From: Saprospiraceae bacterium UBA1994
GTDB lineage: Bacteria; Bacteroidota; Bacteroidia; Chitinophagales; Saprospiraceae
Assembly (NCBI GenBank): GCA_002335865.1
Contig: DDCY01000024.1
Span: forward strand, 163 to 64,162
Direction of reading: 5' to 3'
DNA: 64,000 nt
Below, piece by piece: positions 46,702-55,168 of this stretch. The position numbers and the translations under genes were made by a program. Every line of letters begins with the position of its first letter. The first letter of the stretch is position 1. Below the pieces are notes generated by a model. The model was not told the origin of the DNA. It saw nothing but the letters and a program-made list of their open reading frames with translations, and searched no databases.

Positions 46702-47334
46702 ATGAAAAACCTAAAAGCTATTATCTTCGATTTCGGTGGAGTTCTACTAGATCTTGATATCTCTAAGACGAAAGCGGCTATGAGTAAACTACTCAATACG
46801 GAGATGGTCGCTCCTTACAATAACAAGTACAGAGAGATAACATTGGCCTTGGAGAAAGGAGAAATGCTTCCAGAGGCTTTTATATTCGCCATACAGTCCA
46901 TGTGTGAACCTGTGCCTCAAGGTAGAGAAGTAGTGGATGCTTGGAATGCTATGCTTTGTGGATGGCAGCAAGATAGATTTATACTACTAGATGAACTAAA
47001 GAAGGATTATAATATCTATTTATTGAGTAATACCAATCAGATACATTTGGATTATGTTATGCGCGAATTGAAAGAAGTTTATCAAATTGATAATTTTGAA
47101 GATAGATTTTTTGATCAATGCTTTTACTCTCACAAAATGAATGCTTGGAAGCCTGAAAAAGAAATATATAAACAAGTTGAGGCTACAATTGGATTAGAGC
47201 GTTCTGAATTTATCTTTATTGATGACAATAGTAATAATGTAATAGGTGCCAAAGAACTGGGGTGGCAAGCTTATCTTCACCCAACAAATACAGATCTTAG
47301 ACTCACTCTCAATAACGCTGGAGTAGGTATCTAA
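46702..47334 (+). CDS. HAD-superfamily phosphatase (subfamily IA)
   Basis: A 210-residue cytoplasmic hydrolase. Motif I is IIFDFGGVLLDLD at the N-terminus (nucleophile Asp; the second Asp is replaced by Gly, as in the epoxide-hydrolase-like/YihX group), motif II LLSNTNQIH, motif III the Lys in AWKPEKEIYK, and motif IV FIFIDDNSNNVIGA. An alpha-helical cap lies between motifs I and II. The group includes sugar-phosphate phosphatases; the substrate is not known. The DUF4286 gene begins 24 bases later on the same strand. Confidence 0.88.
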   Translation: MKNLKAIIFDFGGVLLDLDISKTKAAMSKLLNTEMVAPYNNKYREITLALEKGEMLPEAFIFAIQSMCEPVPQGREVVDAWNAMLCGWQQDRFILLDELKKDYNIYLLSNTNQIHLDYVMRELKEVYQIDNFEDRFFDQCFYSHKMNAWKPEKEIYKQVEATIGLERSEFIFIDDNSNNVIGAKELGWQAYLHPTNTDLRLTLNNAGVGI

Positions 47335-47358
47335 ATCAGAAACTAAAGAGATAATAAC

Positions 47359-47679
47359 ATGAACAGAATATTATATAATGTTACAGTCAATATAGATCAC
47401 AGTAGCCACAAAGAGTGGGTGGATTGGATGAAGTCAACACATATTCCTGATGTTATGGCAACAGGAAAATTTCTTACTTATCAGCTACAAAGAATCTTAG
47501 AGACTGAAAATGAAACGGGAGTAACATATGCTATACAGTATTTAGCTCCCAATATGCAAGCCTATCGAGAGTATCAAGAGAATTATTCAGAAGCCTTGCA
47601 ATCCGAACATGCAAAGAGGTACAATGGTCGATATGGAGCTTTCCGTACATTGATGGAGGTTCTAGATATGTCAAATTAA
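47359..47679 (+). CDS. DUF4286 family protein
   Basis: A 106-residue cytoplasmic protein found across Bacteroidota. Recognised by the start MNRILYNVTVNIDHSSHKEW, then VDWMKSTHIPDVMATGKF and a C-terminal GRYGAFRTLMEVLD. The fold is predicted to be ferredoxin-like, similar to dimeric alpha-beta barrel proteins. No function is established. It is probably read with the HAD phosphatase gene. Confidence 0.88.
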   Translation: MNRILYNVTVNIDHSSHKEWVDWMKSTHIPDVMATGKFLTYQLQRILETENETGVTYAIQYLAPNMQAYREYQENYSEALQSEHAKRYNGRYGAFRTLMEVLDMSN

Positions 47680-47782
47680 TTTCAGGAATTATAAGTCGAA
47701 CAAAAACATCTTTACGTCTAATAGTTGTTAAATTCGTTTCTTATTTAAACATATTACACCTCGAGTCAATCAATCAACTGCA

Positions 47783-50275
47783 ATGAAACAACTATTTATC
47801 TTTGTATTATTATTAAGTTCATTCATATCGTATAGCCAATTCGGCAACTGGGGAGGAAAAAAGAAAAAGTCTATCAAAGGTAAAATCGAAGGAGTTCTTA
47901 TCGATTCTATGACAAATGCTACGATTTCTTATGCTACTATCACAATGAAAAGAGGTGATACTAACCTAGACGGTGTACTCTCTGAAGAAAATGGATCTTG
48001 GAAAATAGGTGAAGTTACTACGGGTAAATATGATCTTTACATTAGTTTTCTTGGATATAAGGAAAAAGTGATTCGAGATGTAGAGACTACTCTCAAAGAT
48101 CCGGATGTTAATCTTAATACTATATATCTAGTCCCTTCATCAGTAATATTGGATGGAGTGAAGATCACAGAAAAACGTGCACTCATTGAGAACAAACCAG
48201 ACAAGTTAGTCTTCAATGCGGAAGATGACTCAAGTATAGCTGGTGGTGATGCCACAGATGTATTGCGAAAAGTTCCTCTTTTATCCGTTGATCTTGAAGG
48301 TAATGTATCGCTCAGAGGATCGCAGAATGTAAGAATTCTTATTAATGGTAAGCCTAGTGGAATGTTCTCTTCCAATGTAGCAGACGCTCTCAAAATGTTT
48401 CCTGCAGATCAAATTAAAAAAGTAGAAGTAATTACATCTCCGGGGGCTAAATACGATGGAGAAGGAAGTGGAGGTATCATAAATATAATTACTAAACGCA
48501 AAGAACTTGAAGGGCTTGCTGGTTCTATCAATGCGTCTGCGGGTAATCGTCAAAACAATGCTTTTGTTAATATTAATGCAGGAAAAGGGAGATTTGGACT
48601 TACGGCAAATTCATCTGTTTTTTATTCAGTACCAGCGGATGGGATTAACAAATTTTTGAGAGAAGCAGATGTTCCAGGTGGTCAAAGTGAATATAATCAA
48701 GATGGTGTTACGAAAACTTCTCGACTTGGATTCAATGGATCTCTATCTGCATTTTATGATCTCAATGCTTATAATGCTTTTAACAGTTCATTCTCTTTAA
48801 GAGGCTTTGGATTTGATACTGATGCTAGTAGTACAGCTACACTCAATGATCCCACAAATATTATTATGGGTGAAGTATTTGACGATAAATGGACAAGGCT
48901 AAATAAAACAGAAACACTCAATAGTGGATTCGATTGGAGTACGGATTATACTAGAAAATTTGAGGATGATGAAGTTAAGGAATTAACAATGGCATTTCAG
49001 CTCTCTGGCAATGTACAGAATCAAGATTATGACTTAGTAGAAGATTATAACTTATTTAACATTCTAGATAGGTCAGAGCAAGTCAACAATGACGGAGATA
49101 ATCTAGAGACGACAATACAAATTGACTATGTGCAACCATTGCCTAAGTCTATCAAATTAGAGGTGGGTGCAAAAGGAATACTAAGAGATATTACGAGTGA
49201 TTATAAATTCAATGTACTGGATGAATCTTCTGGGCAATACCAATTGGATTTGACTAGATCTAATGTATTTGATTATGATCAAGATGTGGTATCTGGATAT
49301 GCTTCGCTTAATTATACCCTAGGAAAATTTGGATTTATTACAGGTCTTAGAGTCGAGAATACTCAGATTAAAGGTGACGATCTAGAAGGAGGTGTTTTCG
49401 AAAATGACTATCAAAGCTATCTGCCAAGTTTTACCGTTAGTAGATCTCTAACTAATTTTAGACAACTTAAACTAAGTTATTCAAAGCGTATCCAAAGACC
49501 CAATCTTAGATTCATAAATCCATTTAATAATTCCGCTGATCTATTTAATCGAACAGAGGGAAATCCATTCCTCAATCCTGAGATTACACACCAAGTAGAG
49601 CTTTCATACAACTTTAATGTGTTTGGAGCTATGATATATGCGAGTCCATACTATAAACGTACGGACGATGTAATAGAGCAAGTGTTATTAGTAGAAAATG
49701 GAGTTTCGACTAATACGTACAAGAACATAGCAAAGAGTGAGTCGTATGGTATCAATCTATTCACGAGTAAGAGTATCAAGAAGCTTACCGCTAGAGTAGG
49801 AGGTAATGTATATAGTTACAGCGCTAATGGATTTGTTAATGGAGTAGAAAGAGAACGCGATGCAATACTCTATCAAATATTCTGGGGAGGAGACTATAGC
49901 TTTACAGGTAATTTCAAATCTGATTTCTTTGGATTTTTCAGGTCACCAAATGCTACCCTTCAAGGTGAAACTCCTAGCTTTTGGATTTACGGATTTGGAT
50001 TTAGATATGATTTCAAGAAAAGTAGCTTGGGACTCAAATTTATTGATCCATTTAATGCTACTAAGTCATTCAATTCAGAGCAAGACGGGCCAGGGTTTTT
50101 TCAGAAGAATGATTTTGCTATTCCATTTAGATCTATTGGTATCAACTTTAGATATAAGTTTGGTAAAGTAGATTTCAAGAAGAGAAAATCGAAAATAAAA
50201 AATACAGACCTCAAGAAAGGTGATGATGCTGGTCAAGGTGGTGGTGGCCAAGGAGGAATGGGTCAAGGTAACTAA
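47783..50275 (+). CDS. TonB-dependent-receptor-like outer membrane beta-barrel protein
   Basis: 830 residues: signal peptide (1-19), a carboxypeptidase-regulatory-like domain (about 33-110, IEGVLIDSMTNATISYATIT), a plug domain (about 130-230, DDSSIAGGDATDVLRKVPLL and GEGSGGIINIITKR), then a large barrel (about 240-800) of the outer-membrane-beta-barrel family with SYSKRIQRPNLRFINPF and NPFLNPEITHQVELSYN. The plug plus barrel suggests TonB-driven uptake, but the substrate is unknown and no SusD partner is adjacent. The protein has an unusual Gly/Gln-rich tail (about 815-830) after the last strand, so the barrel end is not at the C-terminus. Confidence 0.88.
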   Translation: MKQLFIFVLLLSSFISYSQFGNWGGKKKKSIKGKIEGVLIDSMTNATISYATITMKRGDTNLDGVLSEENGSWKIGEVTTGKYDLYISFLGYKEKVIRDVETTLKDPDVNLNTIYLVPSSVILDGVKITEKRALIENKPDKLVFNAEDDSSIAGGDATDVLRKVPLLSVDLEGNVSLRGSQNVRILINGKPSGMFSSNVADALKMFPADQIKKVEVITSPGAKYDGEGSGGIINIITKRKELEGLAGSINASAGNRQNNAFVNINAGKGRFGLTANSSVFYSVPADGINKFLREADVPGGQSEYNQDGVTKTSRLGFNGSLSAFYDLNAYNAFNSSFSLRGFGFDTDASSTATLNDPTNIIMGEVFDDKWTRLNKTETLNSGFDWSTDYTRKFEDDEVKELTMAFQLSGNVQNQDYDLVEDYNLFNILDRSEQVNNDGDNLETTIQIDYVQPLPKSIKLEVGAKGILRDITSDYKFNVLDESSGQYQLDLTRSNVFDYDQDVVSGYASLNYTLGKFGFITGLRVENTQIKGDDLEGGVFENDYQSYLPSFTVSRSLTNFRQLKLSYSKRIQRPNLRFINPFNNSADLFNRTEGNPFLNPEITHQVELSYNFNVFGAMIYASPYYKRTDDVIEQVLLVENGVSTNTYKNIAKSESYGINLFTSKSIKKLTARVGGNVYSYSANGFVNGVERERDAILYQIFWGGDYSFTGNFKSDFFGFFRSPNATLQGETPSFWIYGFGFRYDFKKSSLGLKFIDPFNATKSFNSEQDGPGFFQKNDFAIPFRSIGINFRYKFGKVDFKKRKSKIKNTDLKKGDDAGQGGGGQGGMGQGN

Positions 50276-50330
50276 CACGAATACATATTGTAAATAAATG
50301 CAAAAGTATTAGTCAAATATTTTTGATGAA

Positions 50331-50380
50331 TAAGTAATAGCCTCCAAGTCAATTCTGACTTAGAGGCTATTACTTATTCT
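50331..50380 (+). terminator. Long hairpin terminator after the TonB-type receptor gene
   Basis: AAGTAATAGCCTC-C-AAGTCA pairs with TGACTT-A-GAGGCTATTACTT over about 19 positions with one mismatch and a four-base loop, then TATTCTTTTTC on the plus strand. Confidence 0.85.
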
Positions 50381-50484
50381 TTTTCTACATTAAAAAGTAT
50401 TTACTAAAAACAAGAACCACAAAATGTCAGGTAAACTTAAATTCGGTATTAAGGAATTCAATAATTCACAGAAGTTTATTTTGA

Positions 50485-50519
50485 AATAAAAAAAGCCTTC
50501 AAGCGAAAACTTGATTGCT
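50485..50519 (-). terminator. Terminator downstream of the transketolase genes
   Basis: On the minus strand TCAAG, loop TTTTCG, CTTGA, then AGGC and seven T. The stem is short but the T-run is long; it sits 30 bases after the transketolase C-terminal gene. Confidence 0.6.
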
Positions 50520-50548
50520 CTATATTTTAATGCAAGGCGTAATAATAA

Positions 50549-51502
50549 TTACTTTCTAGCAATTGCTCTTTTCGCAGCGGCAATTACATCATCTACAGAT
50601 AGTCCATATTTGTCAAGAAGATCAGTAGGCTTTCCACTTTCTCCAAATGAGTCATTGACAGCCACTAACTCTTGTGGAGTGGGTAACTTAGATCCTAATA
50701 GATTAGCTACACATGATCCGAGACCACCATTACGTTGGTGCTCTTCTGCAGTAACTAAACATCCAGTCTTACCTACAGACTTGAGGATGGCTTCATTGTC
50801 TAATGGCTTGATAGTATGTATGTTGAGTAGATCTACAGCGATTCCTTCTTTGGCTAATGATCTTGCAGCCTCTAGTGATTGCCATACCATATGTCCAGTA
50901 GCCACTATAGTTACATCAGACCCTTCATTCATATGTATCGCTTTACCGATTACGAATGGCTTGTCTTCCATAAACATAGGCCAAGCCGGACGACCAAATC
51001 TTAAGTAGACTGGACCTTCATATTCAGCTATAGCTAATGTAGCCGCTTTAGTCTGATGATAATCACAAGTATTGATTACCGTCATTCCTGGCAGCATATT
51101 CATCATGCCTATATCTTCGAGGATCTGGTGAGTAGCACCATCTTCTCCTAAGGTGAGACCAGCATGTGATGCACAAATCTTTACGTTTTTATCTGAGTAT
51201 GCGATGGATTGTCTGATCTGATCATATACACGACCTGTAGAGAAATTGGCGAATGTACCTGTGAAAGGTACTTTGCCGCCGATAGCCATTCCTGCTGCGA
51301 GGCTCATCATATTGGCTTCAGCGATTCCTACTTGAAAAAATCGTTCTGGGTATGCATCTTTAAACTTATTCATTTTGAGAGATCCAGTAAGGTCAGCACA
51401 AAGGCCTACCACCTCATAATTTTTCACAGCTGCTTCGTGTAGGCCGTCGCCAAATCCATCTCTTGTTCCTTTCTTTCCGCTAGACTGATAGTCTGATAGC
51501 AT
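50549..51502 (-). CDS. Transketolase, C-terminal subunit (pyrimidine-binding and C-terminal domains)
   Basis: 317 residues. It carries the pyrimidine-binding half of transketolase: the catalytic Glu lies in VGIAEANMMSLAAGMA, followed by SHAGLTLGEDGATHQILEDI, and ends with the C-terminal domain (SVGKTGCLVTAEEHQRNGGL). With the N-terminal subunit next to it, it forms the two-gene transketolase of the non-oxidative pentose phosphate pathway. Such split pairs are known in archaea and many Bacteroidota. The upstream subunit ends 48 bases before its start, so the two are co-transcribed. Substrate specificity (transketolase against a related thiamine enzyme) is inferred from similarity alone. Confidence 0.9.
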   Translation of the reverse strand: MLSDYQSSGKKGTRDGFGDGLHEAAVKNYEVVGLCADLTGSLKMNKFKDAYPERFFQVGIAEANMMSLAAGMAIGGKVPFTGTFANFSTGRVYDQIRQSIAYSDKNVKICASHAGLTLGEDGATHQILEDIGMMNMLPGMTVINTCDYHQTKAATLAIAEYEGPVYLRFGRPAWPMFMEDKPFVIGKAIHMNEGSDVTIVATGHMVWQSLEAARSLAKEGIAVDLLNIHTIKPLDNEAILKSVGKTGCLVTAEEHQRNGGLGSCVANLLGSKLPTPQELVAVNDSFGESGKPTDLLDKYGLSVDDVIAAAKRAIARK

Positions 51503-51550
51503 AGTATATATTTTAGTAATGTTATTGTCGTTATTTGTAATAATAAATGT

Positions 51551-52393
51551 CTAGTAGTCTCCTTGTGACTCTTCTAGTTGAGATAGTGCGTCAGCTAGCT
51601 GCTCATCACTAGGAGCTACTCCGTGCCATTTGTGGGTGCCTTCCATGAAGTCTACTCCTTTACCCATCTCAGTACGCATGAGGATTACTGTAGGTTGTCC
51701 GCTACCAGATCTTGCTTTAGCATCTTGTAGACCAGACAAAACAGATGACATATCATTGCCGTCCATTTCCATTACATACCATCCGAATGCTTTCCACTTT
51801 GCAGGTAGATCACCTAGAGACATTACATCTTTAGTATCTCCATCGATTTGGCGACCATTCCAATCTACTATGGCTACTAAATTGTCACATTTGTAATGTG
51901 CCGCATACATTGCTGCTTCCCATACTTGACCTTCTTGAAGTTCGCCATCTCCCATGAGGATGTATACCATCTTATCATCGCTATTGAGTTTTTTCGTTTG
52001 TGCTACTCCTATAGCAGCTGATAGACCTTGACCAAGAGATCCTGAGGCAATACGAATACCTGGTAGGTGTTCATGTGTCGCTGGATGACCTTGTAGTCTA
52101 GAGTTGATATGTCTAAATGTAGATAATTCTGCTATTGGAAAGTATCCTGATCTAGCCAACACACTATACCATACTGGCGAGATGTGACCATTAGATAAAA
52201 AGAATAAATCTTCTCCTTTACCATCCATATTGAATGAGGAGTTATGGTTTAAATGATTAAAATATAATGCAGTTAGTAGGTCTGCGCAGCCTAGTGAGCC
52301 TCCTGGATGGCCTGAGCTTACAGCATGTACCATACGTACTATATCTCTACGTACCTGTGATGCGATTTTTTTGAGTTCTGCGATTTCCGCCAT
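51551..52393 (-). CDS. Transketolase, N-terminal subunit (thiamine diphosphate-binding)
   Basis: 280 residues. Motifs: HAVSSGHPGGSLGCADLLTALYF (conserved His and Gly), NGHISPVWYSVLA, LGQGLSAAIGVAQ, and the thiamine diphosphate and Mg2+ motif MGDGELQEGQVWEA ending in DWNGRQIDG. It supplies the cofactor pyrophosphate site for the dimer with the C-terminal subunit. It is the first gene of the pair. The start ATG at 52393 (MAEIAELKKIA) is normal. Confidence 0.92.
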   Translation of the reverse strand: MAEIAELKKIASQVRRDIVRMVHAVSSGHPGGSLGCADLLTALYFNHLNHNSSFNMDGKGEDLFFLSNGHISPVWYSVLARSGYFPIAELSTFRHINSRLQGHPATHEHLPGIRIASGSLGQGLSAAIGVAQTKKLNSDDKMVYILMGDGELQEGQVWEAAMYAAHYKCDNLVAIVDWNGRQIDGDTKDVMSLGDLPAKWKAFGWYVMEMDGNDMSSVLSGLQDAKARSGSGQPTVILMRTEMGKGVDFMEGTHKWHGVAPSDEQLADALSQLEESQGDY

Positions 52394-52515
52394 TATAAGG
52401 TTGGTTATTATTGGTGTGTATATCTTATGAGAATATGTAAACGATTCATCAGTTCAATATCTATCATGATTAATGAACGTTTATGATCGGGCATACAAGA
52501 AAATGATTCAGTCCA

Positions 52516-52556
52516 AGAAAAAAAATAGGCAATCTTGAAATACAAGACTGCCTATA
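52516..52556 (-). terminator. Terminator of the HU gene
   Basis: ATAGGCA-ATCTTG (52525-52537) pairs with CAAGA-CTGCCTAT (52543-52555), 13 positions with one mismatch; on the minus strand it is followed by eight T. It lies about 20 bases beyond the HU stop codon and just before the transketolase pair. Confidence 0.8.
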
Positions 52557-52577
52557 AAATATCTTAGTTCAGTAATA

Positions 52578-52850
52578 CTAGTTTACTGATTCTGAAAGAG
52601 CTTTTCCTGGCTTAAATTTAACTTGGTTTTTAGCTTTGATTTGGATAGTTGCACCTGTGAGTGGGTTTCTTCCTTCTCTAGCTTTTCTCATGTTAGTTGA
52701 GAATGTACCAAATCCAACAAAAGCAGCTTTGTCTCCTGCTTTAAGAGTAGTCTGGATTGCATCGAATACACCATTTACAGCATCAGATGCTTGGCTTTTA
52801 GTTAATCCTGCTGTTTCTGCTACTTGCGCGATTAGATCTCCTTTGTTCAT
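52578..52850 (-). CDS. HU-family DNA-binding protein
   Basis: A 90-residue nucleoid protein. MNKGDLIAQVAETAGLTKSQ starts the dimerisation helices, GFGTFSTNMRKAREGRNPLTG forms the DNA-intercalating arm with the conserved Pro, and TIQIKAKNQVKFKPGKALSE closes the fold. Complete and normal. It has its own promoter and terminator. Whether it acts as HU or in a more special role cannot be told from sequence. Confidence 0.95.
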   Translation of the reverse strand: MNKGDLIAQVAETAGLTKSQASDAVNGVFDAIQTTLKAGDKAAFVGFGTFSTNMRKAREGRNPLTGATIQIKAKNQVKFKPGKALSESVN

Positions 52851-52917
52851 CTTATTTATTATTTTAGTTAATAAGTAATTATATAAATATAAAAGTATAT
52901 TATAAAAAATTTATATA

Positions 52918-52949
52918 CAAAAGTATATTATAGAAAATACATATACAAA
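52918..52949 (-). promoter_or_regulatory. Promoter of the HU gene, with a duplicated -7 region
   Basis: Minus strand TTTG (52946-52949), 20 bases, TACTTTTG (52918-52925), a full Bacteroidota match 68 bases before the start. A second copy of the -7 neighbourhood (aaaagtatattata, 52890-52903 and 52920-52933) lies about 30 bases downstream, with TACTTTTA in place of TACTTTTG. Confidence 0.65.
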
Positions 52950-53102
52950 TAATACCTAATAAAACGGCTGAAATCACGATAAATAAAGGGTTTTTATTCA
53001 TTTTTGGGTATTAGATAACACTTGAAATGCCGATTTAGCTTACTTTTGAAATATAATTTAGCTCATTACCGTTTAATTAAGTCTCTATTAAAAGACAGAT
53101 AT

Positions 53103-53312
53103 ATGAAGAAATACATCACTATAGCAAGCTATCTAATTGGATTCTTGCTCTTATCTACGACTCATACATCATGTAAAACTGGTTATGGTTGCCCAGCAGA
53201 AGAGGCATACTATAATGCCCAAGATAACCCTCAGCCAAAGTCAACCAAGAGAGGTGAGTCCAATCTATTTGGTAAGAAAAGAAGAAAAAAACTCAAAGAA
53301 AGAGGTCAATAA
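53103..53312 (+). CDS. Small lipoprotein, 69 residues
   Basis: The signal (KKYITIASYLIGFLLLS) ends at TTHTSC, with Cys at about residue 24; the His at -3 is unusual for a lipobox. The mature part begins KTGYGCPAEEAYYN and ends in a strongly basic tail (GKKRRKKLKERG). Small proteins with a GYGCP motif after the lipid Cys occur in Bacteroidota; their function is unknown. ATG 53103 is chosen because the signal starts there; earlier in-frame Met codons give no signal. It lies divergently from the HU gene. Confidence 0.75.
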   Translation: MKKYITIASYLIGFLLLSTTHTSCKTGYGCPAEEAYYNAQDNPQPKSTKRGESNLFGKKRRKKLKERGQ

Positions 53313-53460
53313 TCAGCAATATCTCTTTTTTGCTATTTAGAAAATACATCTGTTGATTGAAAAAAAAAGTGGAAAACTAATTAAGGATTTGCACTTAATG
53401 GTCTGATGACCTATTAACTAACCAACGAAATTATCTTAGTGTAGGATATCTCCTTTATTC

Positions 53461-53889
53461 TTATGATATATCTATCTTCCTATCTTTATATCCCTTCTGG
53501 ACATTCTTCTTCGCTATTGTAATATTGAGTATGCCATCTTTATAAGCTGCAGATATATTTTCACGATCGATTGTTTCAGGCAAGTGGAAACTGCGCTTAA
53601 AACTACTGTAGCTAAATTCTCTTCTCAAAAAAATATTTTCTTTTTTGTTAGCAACTAATTCTTTTTTGGTGCTCACTAGGAGTTGATCATTTTCTACTTT
53701 GATTACAAAGTCTAATTTGTCTAACCCTGGAGCAGCTAATATTATATTATGATTCTTTTCATTTTCAGTAATGTTGACCGAGGGTGAATCTGATACGAAA
53801 TCAGTTCCTATGATATCACTTAAACTGCTGTTAAGTACATTATCAATGACGTTAGTAATCTTATTCGAGGTAAATATTGGATTTATCAT
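53461..53889 (-). CDS. Hsp20/alpha-crystallin family small heat-shock protein (second of two)
   Basis: About 142 residues. The alpha-crystallin domain covers about 45-135: PSVNITENEKNHNIILAAPG, FSYSSFKRSFHLPETIDREN and the hallmark pattern DGILNITIAKK. The N-terminus is short, and a C-terminal IxI-like motif is present as KIDIS. Small Hsps hold unfolding proteins in a refoldable state. I chose ATG 53889. It lies 119 bases behind the first Hsp20 gene on the same strand and shares only moderate similarity with it. Confidence 0.9.
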   Translation of the reverse strand: MINPIFTSNKITNVIDNVLNSSLSDIIGTDFVSDSPSVNITENEKNHNIILAAPGLDKLDFVIKVENDQLLVSTKKELVANKKENIFLRREFSYSSFKRSFHLPETIDRENISAAYKDGILNITIAKKNVQKGYKDRKIDIS

Positions 53890-54008
53890 ATTATTGTTTC
53901 TTCGTCGTTTTAATACAGAAATGGATGATGTATGATCAAGACATAATAACGAAGAGGAAGCAAGTGCCAAAACTTCCTCTTTGAGATACTAGTTAACTAG
54001 GCATCGCA

Positions 54009-54443
54009 TTATTTTATTACGATATTCTTAGGTGTAGCTTCTGGCGTTTTTCCTATCGTTAGGTGTAATATGCCATTGGCAACCTTAGCACTGATATCTT
54101 CTTGGTTAGCATCTTTAGGAAGATTGAATGATCTATTGAATGCCCCATATGAGAATTCTTTAAGTCTATATGTATCTTCTGTAGACTTTTCTACTTCCGA
54201 GCTGATCACCAATTTGCCGTCCATTATTGCAATGTTGATATCTTTCTTACTATACCCTGGTACAGACATTTCGATAGTGTATTGCTTGTCATCTTGTTTT
54301 ACATTGACGGCCGGTATAGTCTGTACTTTATTCTTTACTACGGAGTGAATCGGCGTATTCATTATTTCGTTAATCATATTAGTAAATTGTGGAAATGCTA
54401 CATGATTTCTTCTTTCTCTGCTACGGTAAGTTTTGTGATTCAT
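54009..54443 (-). CDS. Hsp20/alpha-crystallin family small heat-shock protein (first of two)
   Basis: 144 residues, with alpha-crystallin domain (about 45-135): PAVNVKQDDKQYTIEMSVPG, EFSYGAFNRSFNLPKDANQE and NGILHLTIGKT, ending in KNIVIK, an IxI-type tail used for oligomer assembly. A pair of palindromes lies about 130-175 bases upstream and may be the control site for both genes. The gene is closest to that region, so it is probably first in the unit. Confidence 0.92.
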   Translation of the reverse strand: MNHKTYRSRERRNHVAFPQFTNMINEIMNTPIHSVVKNKVQTIPAVNVKQDDKQYTIEMSVPGYSKKDINIAIMDGKLVISSEVEKSTEDTYRLKEFSYGAFNRSFNLPKDANQEDISAKVANGILHLTIGKTPEATPKNIVIK

Positions 54444-54575
54444 ACTGGTATTATTTAATATTTAGTGTTTTCTATAATTCTTAATGAGTTTTAGCTCTCA
54501 TCTACACTTTTACTAGATCAATAGCTATTCCATTCCATTTTATAAGACAAAAATAGAATTCTTAAACTATTAAAG

Positions 54576-54619
54576 TGACAAAATGTCAACATAGATGAAT
54601 TTTAAATGACAAAATGGCA
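54576..54619. promoter_or_regulatory. Two palindromic operator-like sites upstream of the hsp20 genes
   Basis: TGACA-AAA-TGTCA (54576-54588, perfect) and TGACA-AAA-TGGCA (54607-54619, one change) lie 31 bases apart, close to three helical turns. Repeated dyads at this spacing are typical for cooperative binding by an activator or repressor. The binding protein is unknown. No CIRCE-type sequence was seen. Confidence 0.5.
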
Positions 54620-54728
54620 TATTTTGTTGTGTTGTCTTATTCTGAGAATAAAAAATAGCCAGTTGAATATTAATCCAATGAGCTATTTTACAAATTCAGA
54701 ATCAAAAACTATATTCCTATTATCGCGT

Positions 54729-54917
54729 TTAGAATCTAATTTCGAACTCTATTCTTTCCTCTTGCACTTTTCTATCTTTCATAGTTGCATTTCTGTTTTG
54801 AACGAATGCAACTGTGATATTTTTTATCTTTAAATGCTTACTTACATTTAAATGATGTTTTATTTTTTCAATTTTTGAAGAGTTAATTCGATTGCCTTCA
54901 ATGTTCGAGAATGTCAT
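54729..54917 (-). pseudogene. Possible C-terminal fragment of an OmpA-like domain protein
   Basis: About 62 codons on the minus strand. The end reads KIEKIKHHLNVSKHLKIKNI, then TVAFVQNRNATMKDRKVQEE and RIEFEIRF, matching the end of OmpA peptidoglycan-binding domains (a helix with RA..V..YL, RI...G.GE, SNAT..GR...NRRVEFEI). The similarity is moderate and the conserved NxxLSxxRA part is missing. There is no proper 5' end: the frame runs into the ASPIC/UnbV-like fragment on the other strand. Confidence 0.4.
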
Positions 54918-55117
54918 ACCCAAGTATAGGTAATACATTTAGTATTGATAAATTAGAGGTGAATTGGGCTAATGGATCGAATATATTTATTGATTATGGA
55001 AGTCAATCTTTAGGTAAACGAATAACTATAACAGAAGGAAACGCTAAAGCAGATATAAGTTCTCTTAACCCACTCAAACTTACAGGTACTGCTAAGCATG
55101 ATCATCATCACCAATAA
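54887..55117 (+). pseudogene. C-terminal fragment of an ASPIC/UnbV-domain protein
   Basis: A plus-strand frame open from 54887. IDKLEVNWANGSNIFIDY, then GSQSLGKRITITEGNAK, matches the ASPIC/UnbV domain (ID.LEV.WP.G......, N..ITI.EG) that ends CRTAC1-type FG-GAP repeat proteins. The rest of such a protein (500-1100 residues) is missing, and the only ATG (54911) lies inside the domain. It ends with a His-rich tail (AKHDHHHQ). Probably a relic with no function. The next gene starts 51 bases later. Confidence 0.5.
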
Positions 55118-55168
55118 CTTTATTAATTGTCTTCTAGCAAATTAAAGTAATATTAAATAAAAATCTAT

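Noticed and set aside
54444..54575. Sigma-54-type promoter between the palindromes and hsp20
   Set aside because: A TGG...GC pair was seen but the spacing is one base short of the consensus and flanking bases do not fit.
54606..54833. 75-residue plus-strand frame
   Set aside because: Antisense of the OmpA-like fragment and overlaps the palindromic sites; no coding character.
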